From positions 7,981,226 to 8,045,225 of the forward strand of contig NC_086360.1 of the NCBI RefSeq assembly GCF_036324505.1: 64,000 bases of DNA, given 5' to 3'. The stretch's first letter is position 1. Each line of letters starts with the position of its first letter. The notes below the pieces were generated by a model. It did no database searches, was not told the DNA's origin, and worked only from the letters and a program-made list of their open reading frames with translations. This document shows, piece by piece, positions 1-13,000 of the stretch. This DNA is from Eleginops maclovinus. Lineage: Eukaryota; Chordata; Actinopteri; Perciformes; Eleginopidae. Made by a program: the position numbers and the translations under genes.

Positions 1-1016
1 ATTTCACAATTTATTTAGACTTTTATTAATAATGATAGTCTACTTACATTTTTGTGTTTATATCCAAGCCATCCCTTTGCTGTAGGACTAATGAAGCATA
101 GCGCAAGTTTAATCAGGAAGACCGTCTTTATATTCTCTCAATCACATATTTCCATCTTACTACGCTTACCCCTCCAAACAGCGATCGTGGGCGTCTCTCC
201 CCAGCTATCACTTTCATCTCTATTCCCAAAGGCTAATCATAGCGCTTGGTCAAACCTTTAAATCTGCTCTCGCCCCTCCTGACAGCTGTCATTGCAGGTG
301 ACTCGACGCAGTTTCTCTGAATCCAGGGTTCACGTCAAGCTTTAACCACTACTCTTCAGACCGACTTCATCATCCTCATGCCTCCACCACCACCAGAGTC
401 TAGACCCCAGGGTTTTATCGGCTCTGTATTCCTCTCCTGAAGGATACTCTGTATTCTTGGCAATACATATACTGTATATTGTTACAATCCAAACAATTCC
501 TTCCTGATTGAAATACAGTATTTCTTATAAATATCTTCAAATATCATCTTTCTAGTAAGTGTAAGGGTCATTTTTGAATACAATAATACTTGATTGCCAC
601 TTAAGCTTCAGCGCCTATCCTTTCTATGATGGGATTTATTCACAGCCCACTCATGTCTACTAAGAGAGTTGGTTAGTTTTTTTATTAACACAAATAAAAA
701 AATGAAATAGCCCTGGTGAGTGAGTGAAACTCTCTGGTGTTTTAGAGGCCGTTTGTGTTTGCAAACCTTGTAGGCAGAGGAGTGTGCGCACCTGTTGGTT
801 GAATCTAATTTGAGCAAACAGGTGCATCAAACGGGAGGGAATCCTGACTCACCTCTTCTCCATTACAGCCCAATCTTGTAATTTAGACTGATTAGGTTGG
901 CTTTTTCAATCTCTAGTATTTTCTGAGAGAAATTGTAAAGAGTGTGTTTATCTTTCCTTCTGAAAACATGTTGTAGAGTTTCATAACACTGCACAATAAG
1001 AGCTGTGTGCGAGTAC
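1..1016 (-). other. smarca2 intron 16 (partial)
   Basis: No exon matching the next SNF2 segment (LSNW...) was found on the minus strand. The stretch is AT-rich unique-looking sequence, and I see no recognisable element in it. Confidence 0.6.
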
Positions 1017-1184
1017 TGACGAGAGAGGAACGATGATGAGAAAGGGCCCGTTGATCCTCTTGTGCTCCATCAGGTAGGTGATTAGGCCGATGGTTTGGAT
1101 TGTTTTGCCCAGGCCCATTTCATCAGCCAGGATGCCGTTCAGATTGTTGTTGTACAGAGACACCATCCACTCCAGTCCCTGGAC
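1017..1184 (-). CDS. smarca2: smarca2 exon 16: SNF2 ATPase motifs Q, I and Ia
   Basis: 168 bases, 56 codons (756-811): [71 protein letters not shown] is motif Q, DEMGLGKT the Walker A ATP-binding loop, and LIIVPLS motif Ia. Acceptor TTTTAG, donor GTACTC. The next exon is not found in the remaining 1,016 bases. Confidence 0.95.
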
Positions 1185-4100
1185 CTAAAACAACACAGAT
1201 AAATAAAGGTATGCTTAAAAATATGAATGCAGAGATATATCATTCAAGTTGCTTGATTTTTAAGTTTTATGAGAAAGAAATTGAAATCAGAATTAAGTCG
1301 TGTAACGGCCAAAATCATAGAAAAGTAAAACTGAAATTTAACTTGAGCTAAACCGCCGCTGGATGCTAATCTTAAGCAGGTAAATAGTGAATGTCCTGGC
1401 AAGAACGTTGTTTGTCAATTTATTCGCCTGTATTCCAATAATACACATTAGGCAGGCCTTTCCTGTGGCTTCTCCCGCAGGGTTTCCTATGTTTCCTGGT
1501 AAAAAAAAGATATACTCATCTGGTGAGCCAATCCCACCACCAGTCTCAAATATATAATAATCACCAGGTGCCCAAAACCGCTTTCAAAATAAAAGCATAA
1601 AGAATTATTTTAATTAACTTAAACTTAATTAATAATTACACTACATAACATTACATTTAGAATGTAAAAGGGAGAAATATATATTAACCATTAAATAACA
1701 AATCAATATATAGCTTTTTATGTGTACATATGCAAGGGATTTTGTTTGGTGTGTAATTGTGCATGAATAAACACAGTACAGAACATTAGAATTAGCTATA
1801 GAACTTGTTTTTTTACATACTACAACATTAATACAATTAAAATAAATGTTTTCAAGCTATTTATATATACAAAAAACTAAATTAAAGTGAAAAGAATGTA
1901 AAGAACCTTGTTGTAAAGGGCAGGAATGACAATCCGAATACTAAATTGACTCAGATGGGAAATACGGAAACGTCACGCTCCCTTTTAGATAGAGAGATAG
2001 AGTCGGAGGATGAAACCCTATTTATTTGTGCAGCGCCCGGGGGAGCAATGGGGAGGGGGGATTGGAGGTGTCCGGTGACTTGCTCAAGGGCACCACAGCA
2101 GGGCCTAGGATGTGAACTGGGACCTCTGGGACCTCTCCAAGTAGCAGTCCACTTTCATATTTCAAGTCTGTTCGGGGACTGAACCAGCGACCCTACGATT
2201 CCCAGTCCAAGCCCCTACTGACTGAGCCACTGCTGGTCCACTGCTTTTGTTAAATCTGTCGTGTCATTGTGAGCTGTGACAGTCGTAAGCAAATAGTGCA
2301 GCAACTAAAAAATAAATGTGTTACTGATAAACCTGCTGATTACTTACTGTTTTAATTAAGACACAGGAAACCCTACAACTAACAAGAAATGAGAGTTTAT
2401 TATCAAAATAGTTGCTGATCTATTTTGCTCTTCTACTGATCATTAATTATTGAAGAAAAAGTTCAAGCTGTACTGAAAAAAGTAACTGAAACTGGAGTTT
2501 TAATTTACACTGTCTATGTAAATGTGAAAACCTTTATCTGCATTTAAAGCAGTTTAAATAATGGACGTCAGACTGAGTTTTGCAAATGCGCTTTGATCTC
2601 ATCGCCTCTTTGGCATTTTATATCCTAGGTTATTCAAGCGTGGTTGCAAAATATCAACAGTTTTACCAATTATATGTCTCGCCTGGGGAAAACATCAGCA
2701 AAAAGACGGTACTGAAAAAAAAAGTGAAGGGCGCGAGGCACCGGCAGCAGGAAAGGGAAACGCCATCCAATTATCCAGCGCATTACCAGAAAGCCTGACA
2801 GCAGATCTAATTGCACAGAGAAAAAAGCTGGTAAAGGGTAACATGTATAAGAAATAAAATACTGTCCTATAAAAATGTGAAGCTACTAAATCCAGGTGTG
2901 TTACGCAGACCACTGTCAGCACCGGGGGCTTTAGTAGTTGTCCATTATTTTGACGGACAGGGTCGTAAAATGTCCCTTGTAATCTTTTAAGTGATCGTTT
3001 ACTTAAATCTTTGTATGATGATAATAACAACAACAACAACAACTTAATAGCATGTCGTTTTCATTTTTTAATAAACAATATAAAAACAAGCTTGTAGATG
3101 ATGCATTTATAGGGGGAAGTTCCTTAATGTTCATGTTAAAAAAAAACTATTATCATTATCAGGTTGATATTTGTACGTTGTGTCTCTACTGTGACATGTC
3201 TCAATGCTTTAATGTTCAAAAAGCTCTTTATTTTCCTCATACTGCCTGTGCTGCAGCACCTCTTTTCACCCTCTGTCTAAAACTGTCTGAACCAGAGCCC
3301 AGTCTGCTGTGATTGATCAACCGCTTAGAGATGTCCCGCCCCTATCACGTACAATTTGTTGGCACGCTAGTCAATAGAAGCACAAGGGTAACGTAGTGTT
3401 GTCGCTATGTTATGGAAGTAAACAAAAGAGTCCAATGGAGGCGTTTCAGTCAGGGTGGGGATTTTGTGTGAGGGAACTTTGAGGATTTTAGCCTTAGCAG
3501 ACCATCTACATGAACAAAAACCGATATATAAAACACAACATGAGGAAACACCTTGAAAAAGCATGATAAGGCTCTTTAACACACAAGAAGCAGATGAATA
3601 ATTATGCAGGAAACAATCTGCAGCAATTGTGCCCCAACAGGCCAATATGAACTTTTCTGTTTTTACGTAAGGGTTTCCTATTATGCTATATTTGAACAAT
3701 ATATTGTAGGGCAATATCTTTACAAAACTTATCTGTGAAGTGTTTTGCTCAAAATACCAAACAGATCATCCATTGTAGCATCCCTCATCCCCCTCTATTT
3801 CAGCCCTGTTCCTGAAGTGCTGATTCTGTGACTGTCGCTTTAAATTTGAGCTGACCTGAAGCTGGCCACGCCTCTTTAGAGCATCATGGTCTCTGTCTGA
3901 AGAGAGAAGTTTCTAATGGAGAAACTCAGCTAAACGCTGTCGTCACTAAACCCCATATTATATTCCAAACCACATCAAGCATTATTTCTGAAACACTTCT
4001 CAGTGTTTACCACTAGAACAGAGACATTATATGTATTATATACAACAACAACAACAACTCTGAGTCCCTCCTGCAGACATTCTGCTGAATACACAGACAC

Positions 4101-6954
4101 AGAGGTGCTGCGGAGGGGATTCAGCTCGCCGACTGTATATTGCGGACGATAGGTTGGGACGTGTCACGTGGGTGGGACGTTGCCAGGAGTTCAATGTAAA
4201 GTCAGCCCACATTTCGGGTATGATGTCATCGGAGCAAATCTGGATCAGCTCGTTTGTACCCCCATTTTTAGAAATGCGGGTAAGGAGGAAAAGAGAGAGG
4301 GTTGTATTTTCTGACACTTTGTGAGTCTCCAGCAAAAAGTGCAGTTTGCATAATAGGGGACCTTTAAGATAAACAACTTCTCAGTTTCATTTTGGATAAA
4401 AGGTTGAACCTGCTGCTATACTGGGGACAGGAATTACCAAGCAGGGCCACTTCAGACAAAGTCTTGAAGTTGGGGAACATTTATCCCAGGTGAGCAATCA
4501 AAAGTAGCCCGACACTCTCTGAACATGGGTTTTTATTTCCCAATCCTGCAAGTATTTGCATCATAAAGAGGAGAGAAAAGGAGAAAGGAGGCTTTAACGT
4601 GCCGTGAATTACTTAAAGCTACGACGGACCACCCTCATTGTTTTACTGCGATGAAATGACGATCAGATTTGTATAAGTCACTAAAATATTCGGGTGAACG
4701 CAACCCTAGCCGACAATTTGTCAAATGATTACACAGCTGATGTCGCTCCAATTTCCCCAAAGAGCTGCCACAAGATCTCATTTAAAGCCTGCCACGCCAT
4801 AAATCAGAGGAGGGCCAGGACTGCAGTCTGATTGGAACAAAAGAAATGTTAGCGGCATCCAATTGCCAGTTCCCTATCTTTCGTAATATCCCATCTTTCA
4901 CTGCAATCCACCCTCACTGCGTTGGAGCCAGGAGGGGAGTATCTCTGGGAAAAAATCCAGCTGCATTGTTACGTGTTCCAAACAGCTGTTTTTAAATGGG
5001 AGTGATGTGATTTAGCAGATGCATTTCCATATCATATCATAAACATGCTAAATATATATCTGTGAAATGAGTGGTAATGAGTCTATCGGCAGAAAACTGA
5101 TAGATAAAAGCTCTCTAGCTCTGGCAGGTATTCATAAAACAATAAAGGACCAAGAACACTAACTCTTTTTGCACAGAACAAGGATTACTTCTCCCATCAT
5201 TTACAACAGAATAAGAATAGCAATAACTGTTCCTATTTTATGTGCCTGCAAGTGTTGTTTCAATGTTAATCATCAGTTCTATCTATTCTTTCTTTGTATC
5301 TACAGGGGCATTAAAAGTTATACCAGAGTTAGCTAGAGACTGATTTGCATCTATTTCCTGCAGCAGATTGACAAACAAACAGCCCAAAACACAAAAATAC
5401 AAATCAATCAGTTTGGAATAATATTGAGAATCAGTGTGACAAACATAAAGAATATAAGGCAATCAATGGTGGTGACAATGCTTTCTTCGAGGATGGTTTT
5501 AAACAATGTGAAGCTTCCTGAGAGTATAGAGCGGTGCAGGAATGAGTCCGACACCAGGAAATGACTTTGCAAATTTAACATTCCCAGGCTCCCAGCCAGA
5601 CAAGTTCAAGTCAAAGTTTGGTTAGATGCCCGAAAATGGGTCTGTGTTTTTGTTTTAAGAGATAAAATGTATCGGAAAAAACCCCACTAGTGAATGTCTA
5701 AAGCTTTTAACCGTCTTAAAAAATACTAGTTGCAACAAGTGATTAAATGAGACATTCGTAGCCTTTAGCTTAGCAGTTTTGATGCTTGTCTGTTTATTGC
5801 CTAACGTTAGCTTTTGACTTCTGCCGATTGCAATAACATTCATCTTCAATCAAACTGGTGTTAATATGAAATGTGTGCATGCCACAGATGTTATTTTCTG
5901 CAATAGTCCAGAAAAATCCCATTCTTTTTGTCAAGGCATCCGCTGCAATGCTAACTTCTGGTTCGGCCTTCAAAAACAAGTCATCACCGCACCATTTCAT
6001 TCCTCCCTACTACTTTAACCATGAAAGCAGATTAAGTGTTTATTCAATAATTCTGATGGAATTTTACATGTTTTGAAACACTTTTATCACTTAATAACTT
6101 TATATAATAACTAGATATCTGAATTATATACGGTAAATTAGGGTTGGACGAATAACATCCTGGTCCACAAAATAACAAAACAGTTTAAGTGAAAAAAAAA
6201 GAAGCAAAGAAAACTCACAAGCTATTCAAAAAAAAATCTGATTGGTCTGGTGGTGGTGGAGATTCTTGACAGGGAGGACCAAGACAAACTGTTCAAGAAT
6301 GGATGGAGGAGTGCAAAAGTCTCAAAAATGTCCTTCTACTGAACACCGTTTTATCTACAAGAGCAACATCTGTAGCTTCCCTACTGGTCAAAGAAACACT
6401 TCCAAAAACACTTGTACTTGCTTTGACATTGTGGCATAATTTATTTACTGTATATTTACACTATACCGATTCCTTCTCAAAAACTGAAATGTGTTTCTCT
6501 TGGCTTAGTTAGCATTTCTATTACAGTCACATCTGGTTTAGCCACATGTCAAATGCAGCTGCGATTGTTAAAAGCCTTCCTGACGAGTCGTGGTTAGCTC
6601 AAAGATAATAGGTAATATTTATGTAAGTATACTGCAGAAGTTTATTGTGTTTTGTGTATTTGTATATACTCCCATTCTATGTCTGTGTAGCTTTCAGGGG
6701 CTAACACTTAGATTTCATTCTGATCATTTCTGTTAAAAAAAATAATGAACCTTGAAGATTTTAGAATAGACTTAAAATTACTTTTTTGATATGAAGCGAA
6801 GTAATAAGTGAAATATAAAATGAGTGTCTTTGCCTCTTTTATTAAAAGATTATGCAGAAAGATAGTAACCATTCAATCTGAATCTAATTTAAAACACATT
6901 TCAGTAAAAATAATATTATATTGCCAAAAGCAGTAATAAAAGTCTATGAAAATA

Positions 6955-7018
<64 letters not shown>

Positions 7019-10000
7019 CTGGTAATGTTTGAGGGTGCCGTTGATCAGCAGCGTGGACTGCTTCTCCACCCTCTCAATGACAGCATGGGCCACACCGTAG
7101 TAAGACGCGGAGCTGGTATGTCCGGTAGGATTGCTGTACTCATCGTCCACATCCTTAGCTGACCTGAATGTAAAAGATGTAATCTCAGTGTCAATTATTT
7201 GGATTTGTACCCTCATACAGAAAGCTGGGAATATCCGAAGAATGTTATTGGTTTAATTTGTTTTAACTTGTAATGTTTGCTTTGATGTTAATTTATATTT
7301 TCTCTGAATACATTTAATTGCATCTTGTTTTTTTTTTAATTAATGTTTGTTTGTTTATATTTTTTTTATGTAATTTATATTTGTTGTATGAAACTTGAAG
7401 TGTTTTTGTTCAGTATCTGAGTACCTAGAAAGGCACTTTATAGAAGAAAATGGTATTATTATTACTAACAATAACAATAAGAATAGAAACACTGGTCTTC
7501 TGTTTGTAGCTGATAAAGAAAAAGGTGCTGAAGCGTGATGTATAATAACCATAATAAATTACAGAATAATGTCCGTGGTGTCAGCAGCAAACTCCTCATC
7601 TCCACTGGGGACCGATTATCTTCTTTTCTTCCGTTTCAGCTTTGGCCCCCTCCTCTTCATCCTTTTATGTTAAAACATGACAAGAGGGGACACTTAATAT
7701 ATTAAGAACAGCAGAGAGTGAAGTAGCTCCGATTATGGCGTTACTGAAGTACATACAGCTACAGCCCCTGGGTGGATTGTGGTGTGTGTTCAGTGTGTGC
7801 TTGCAGTTGTTCTGACTGATATGTGGCTGAAATGCTTATTAATAAGGTTTGTATGATTTGAATCAGAGCAGCAGAGTGATGCTGATCTGACAACATCCAC
7901 TGTGGGATCTCACGGATGAGAAAGTCACTGACCTCCTCCTCAAACTCTGAGCTGCTCTCCTCACTGTCAGACCGCGGGGCGACTTCATACCTGAGGAAAA
8001 ACAAAGGAAAAACAAAGGAGAGTTACTATATTTATTTCCTGTCAGGCACATATCATAATAATGACCATGGTAGAATTAACAAGCAGCAATCTAAACCTGC
8101 CTGGAAAGGAGCTTCCTTACTTTATTTAGGGTGTTGAATCCTCACCTACCCTTGAAACACTATATAGTGTAACGACTAACTAAAGAAATAAAATAGAAAA
8201 AACAGATTTTAACTAAAGCTGCCCCTGGGAAAGCGAATCTTATGCAGGGAATAATCAAATCACCCAGTGCCCAAAACTTCAAAATAAAAGCATAGAGAAG
8301 TACTGAAAGTAAAGTAACTATGATAAATAATGATTTATTTCAAAAACATTACTAAATAACATAAACCATTATATAGCTCCAACATGTAGTACTTTAAACA
8401 TTTTAAACCTTACAATTATGTCCACAAATGTATCCTTATTTTTTTTTTAAAGGAGGAAATAGTGCCATCTGACTAATCTCATGATGTTCACTCATGGACT
8501 AAAACCCTTTCTACATGCCCTTACACATGCATAAACTCAAACCTGTTACATTGATTATACAGAGGCTTTTGTAGAAGTTATTTTGGGGGATTTGTGCTCA
8601 TTCAAAGTTAGTGTGATAAAGAATTGAAAGGCGGTTATTTTTTTTATTTTTTTTAGGCAACCAGTGCCTTTATTTTATTTATTTGATCCCTAACCCCCAC
8701 TCTATTTGTAAAGCGACCTTGTGTACCATGAAAGAAGCTATATAAGTTTAAGTTATTATTATTATTATTGTTATTATTATTATTTATTAAAGTGTCGCTC
8801 ATGAAAGGGGGAAACACGCGGCAAATGGTCCCAGGCCTTTGCACGGGAACCGAGCCCGAGTACATGGGACGCTTGCTCCACCAACTGAGCTATACAGCAG
8901 CCTGTAGTAAAAAGATTATATTTTGATTAAAGATTTATTTGATTCCCTGAAAGATCACCAGAGAAAATAGTTAAGGGATTTTTAGTATGTATGTCAACAT
9001 GTGTTTTGAAGACATGGTTTAAGTTAATCAATTTAGTTCCCTGAGAAGGGGCCTCTGAACTAATGACTGAGAAGCCTCTTAATGTAGTTTGTGTAATATC
9101 GGCAAAGGGCATATGTTATATAATGATATTTTATATGTATGGGTACAGTGTAACAAAATAAAATGGTTGTAATGAAGTGGTTGCACGCATGTTCAAAAGG
9201 CATTAAGACTGTGGATTTTTCTGTCTCTTCAGACGGACACTGCTCTCTGCTCATTTGGTGCAACGGTAATTCTTGTCTCTTGTATCTGTTGTACAACAAA
9301 TATAATATTTTAACTTCAACCATTTCTGTGTCTGTGTCTTAGTGTGTTTCTATTTATTCATGTTGTGAGTGTCTAAGGTTTTGGATCCACGACAAGATCT
9401 GCTTTGGGATCGGTATTTGCCACATTGTTCTAAACATCAGTGTCGGCTATCGGCTGACCTCCCTTTATTTTGTCAGAGGTTGACAGCAGTTGTGTGTGCC
9501 TCTTCCTCACCCAGGGTTCATCTCGAGCCAGGCCTCCAGCTGGCTGGATTTGGGAGCATCTGTCCCCTGCAACACTTTCCCGGTCTCCGTCTGAATCACT
9601 TTGACCGGCAGCTCACTCATCTGGCTGCTCTCGTCCATGGGCTGCAGGACAAACACACCACAGGGTTAAACATGTAGAAAGATACAATTAAACCCACGTC
9701 GGTCCCATTTAGAAATGTTTTTGCATTTTAACGGAATTCTTCAATTTTCAAAAGGCTTTTGAAGCCATACATAGAGTGTTCTCTAAAGCATTGTTTCCCA
9801 ACCGGGGGTACGGGGACCCCTAGGGTTACTGTAGATGATTGCAGGGGGGATTGTAATATATTTCCACACAAAGTAACATTTTAAATCAATTTCAATAAGC
9901 CTGGTGTCCTGCCCCCAAAACTATCAAAGCTAATGAAAGACAAGCAAACTCAAGTGTCTCATTCATTTTTCACTGATAATAAATGCAAATGTCAAGTTCA

Positions 10001-13000
10001 AATAGGGGGCAGTTTGGTTGAAGACAATTTCAGAGGGTTTAACACAAGAAAAAATGGAGGCGAATCATCACAGATGAGTGAGGGGTTTCTTATAGAGTGA
10101 CGACCAGCTCAAGGGTTTCACGAGACCAAAAAGGTTGGGAACCACTGCTCTAAAGCACGAGAGATCTTAGGCTTCAGCACAACTAATTACTGTCTCAGTC
10201 ATTCTGAAATGTGAGCGACTACAATATCTCAACAAACGGAGGTGAACTCTTTATGTCATAGCTGCTGATTATCTCTGTTTGCTTGGCACATTTTATATAA
10301 GCAATCTATAACTTGATGTAAATATTGGTTGATCAGATTAACAATAGAGGAAGTAGGAGAACATTGCCCCCTGTTGTTTCCCTGACAGTATTAAGGAACT
10401 CAAAAATTAATCAGAAAAAGTAACTCTGCTTCTTAATTTGAAAATACATGTTCACGTCTTCCAAACCTGTGAAGTGTTCTTTGCCATCTGACAAATCTCC
10501 GGATGTCTATTTTCCGTATGTGTTTACCAAACCTTTGCTCTGCATTCCTCTTCTTCTTCTAAAGCTTAAGGCGCTGGGTCTATATCTGCTGGATCACATT
10601 GTGTGCAAGAAATAAATTAACTTGTGAATCATTGTATATAAATGCTCATTATTAATGAAAATTGGAATGTTTTAATCCTGCATTTCATTATTTCCAGCCC
10701 ATCATGATGATAATAAACTGAACTGATCTGGAAAATTGCTCGTGTTTTAAGTTCTATTCTAAACTCACTTATTCTTGTTCAAAATGCTGCAAGGAGCGAT
10801 AATATGATATAATGATTCATTAGCATGCGACATTTAGGATTTCTACTTTCCCTTTAAAGATTAACAACCACTGAGGGATTTAATTACACTTTAGCGGATC
10901 TATTCCTGAGGATGGAGCAAGCTTGATTAAAATCTGAGGCAGGCTGTAAGGGAGAACAAACAATGGAGTCTGTTTGTTGCATTATTGACAAGAGGTACAT
11001 TTGCTTTGAAAGTACCATCACCTAGGGTGCTGTCAGCCTTCGAAAGGATGATTATTGTTTGATATGATATGATTTTTCTTTTCATTTCTGCCAGGGCACA
11101 TTTTGAAAGTCAAGTGTGGGATGGTATCATCGCAGCCGTAATAACCTCCTCAGTTACAGCAGCAGAGCAGTAAATATCACCAGGAGATTAGCGTGATAGT
11201 TATATATCATCAAGAAATGAGGCACAACATTACAGCTCCATCCATGATTCAGGCAGGCATGTGGGATGAAATTAGTGTTTGAATGATGGGGGAAACACAA
11301 AATTGACATTGAAACAATTGTTTTATGTCATTATGTTGAACTTGTGAGTAAACAGTAGCTTCCAGCTCAAAGTTAGTAGTCATTCAGAGTTATGTCCATC
11401 TGATGAATAAAGTCTCCACCAATTTCCCAAGGAGTATCCGGCTCCTTTTCTGCTTAACACTCCTCTGTCTATGTCTATGCCTACCAGCTAGTTTCTTACT
11501 GTGCCTATCAGCTGTTTGATGCTGATCAGGTTGTGAAAAAATAGTTTTTCAGAGGTTTACACCGCCAAAAACGCTATGAAAGCTGTAAGAGTGAAACAAA
11601 AAGTACAGTAAACCCCTTCTACCTTGTTATTACAGTATAATAAGATCCTAGCAGATTCAAAACAAACAGAATTGTATGACCAAAATGTCAAAAATACAAT
11701 AAAATAGCAACAAATAACAACTCAAAGCTTTGCAGCTCACCTCTCCATCAGGTCCAATGGCGCTGGTGCCCTCGCCATCTCCATCCACCTTCTAAACAGA
11801 TACAACAATCAGCTGACATATCATATGGATTTTTGAATATTTCAGAAAATAAGCTACGTGGCAAACAGGTTTTTGATACTTATTTGCCAGAAATAAACAG
11901 CTGACATTTATAACTTTGCGTCACCATCGCTAAGCTTACGGTGGCTTATGACGGTGTGATGACGTCAAGTAGCCTCATGTAGTCACTTGCTAGCAATGGC
12001 CTTTTTTAAGAAAAGCCAAGTCTTAAGACACCCTACCAGTGGGGTATTCACTGACATATTCATATCAAAGGAAAAAAGGTGGAAGTGTTATAAGCTTGTA
12101 TCAACCACAGATTATTTCTGCCTCTCAAAGGTGTGAAATGATGTCGGGGGAGTGTGTACTGTCAGCCCACTGTGTCACTGAGTCTGACCATCACGACAGT
12201 ATCTACTGGGAGAGGCTTGAAATAAACCAAATAACGAACCATGAGATTAAGGTCGTTATAAGGCATGATTCATGCCACAGCAGTGGTTGGAGCTCAGAGA
12301 GAGGACTTAATTGACTTTATGTCAGGATAAAAAGATTACCGTATACCTACATCAATACACTGTGTTTCGACCAAAAAGTCATTTTACTGCTGGGGATAGG
12401 TGATTGGACAAACATATCAGCGATTGGCTGAGTACATTGTCGAATTATTTTTTACAGCGATAATCTTTTCATTGTTACTTAATATATTTCCCACACAAAC
12501 TGCGTGAAATCAACTACACTTGCTTGTTGGAAAATGTAAACACACTACCAAACACTATTTACTGCTTTGGTCAAGCTCCAGAAAATGACATCCTGGGTGT
12601 TGATGCTGTTGGAAAGAGGAGGTTTGACGTTAAGAGTAAAGAAGTCAGAAGGTGGTGACACGCTGGTTTGGTTCTTTCCGTGTTGTTTTTCTGTCTCACA
12701 AAAGGTAAAACCTTGGAGCAAAACAGGGCTTTTCAGAACCTAGTAGAATACAAATCAAACATCTATAGACATGTAAAGAAGCTTTGTGTGAAAAATCACC
12801 ACCTGATCTCTGTTCCTACCTTCTTTTTCTTCTTCTTCTTCTTCTTGTCCTTGGCAGCCTGGGCGGCTTTGTGTTCATACACCAGGGTGGTGAGGTTAGC
12901 CACGTATTCATCCGTCTGCTGCAGGAGGTAGGCCAGACGCTTGTCTTTCTTTTGGTCAATTAGCTTTCGGTAGCCTTCCTCATCTTCTGCCTGAGTGGGG

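Larger units (their letters stand above)
1185..7018 (-). other. smarca2 intron 15
   Basis: Holds a family-E repeat (1930-2245), an AAC microsatellite (about 3018-3044), a family-A MITE (3155-3579), a family-B MITE (3668-4369) and, at the 5' splice site, a GT/CA repeat. The part at 4600-5050 is repeat-free, complex sequence. The rest is AT-rich and unassigned. Confidence 0.7.
7991..9510 (-). other. smarca2 intron 12
   Basis: Contains a short LINE/SINE-type 3' tail with an ATT repeat and a tRNA-derived SINE head on the minus strand (8680-8905). The remainder is unassigned AT-rich sequence. Confidence 0.6.

Noticed and set aside
8790..8905. Possible functional tRNA gene on the minus strand
   Set aside because: A box is good but the B box is poor, the cloverleaf arms do not pair as expected, and the sequence runs on as a SINE.
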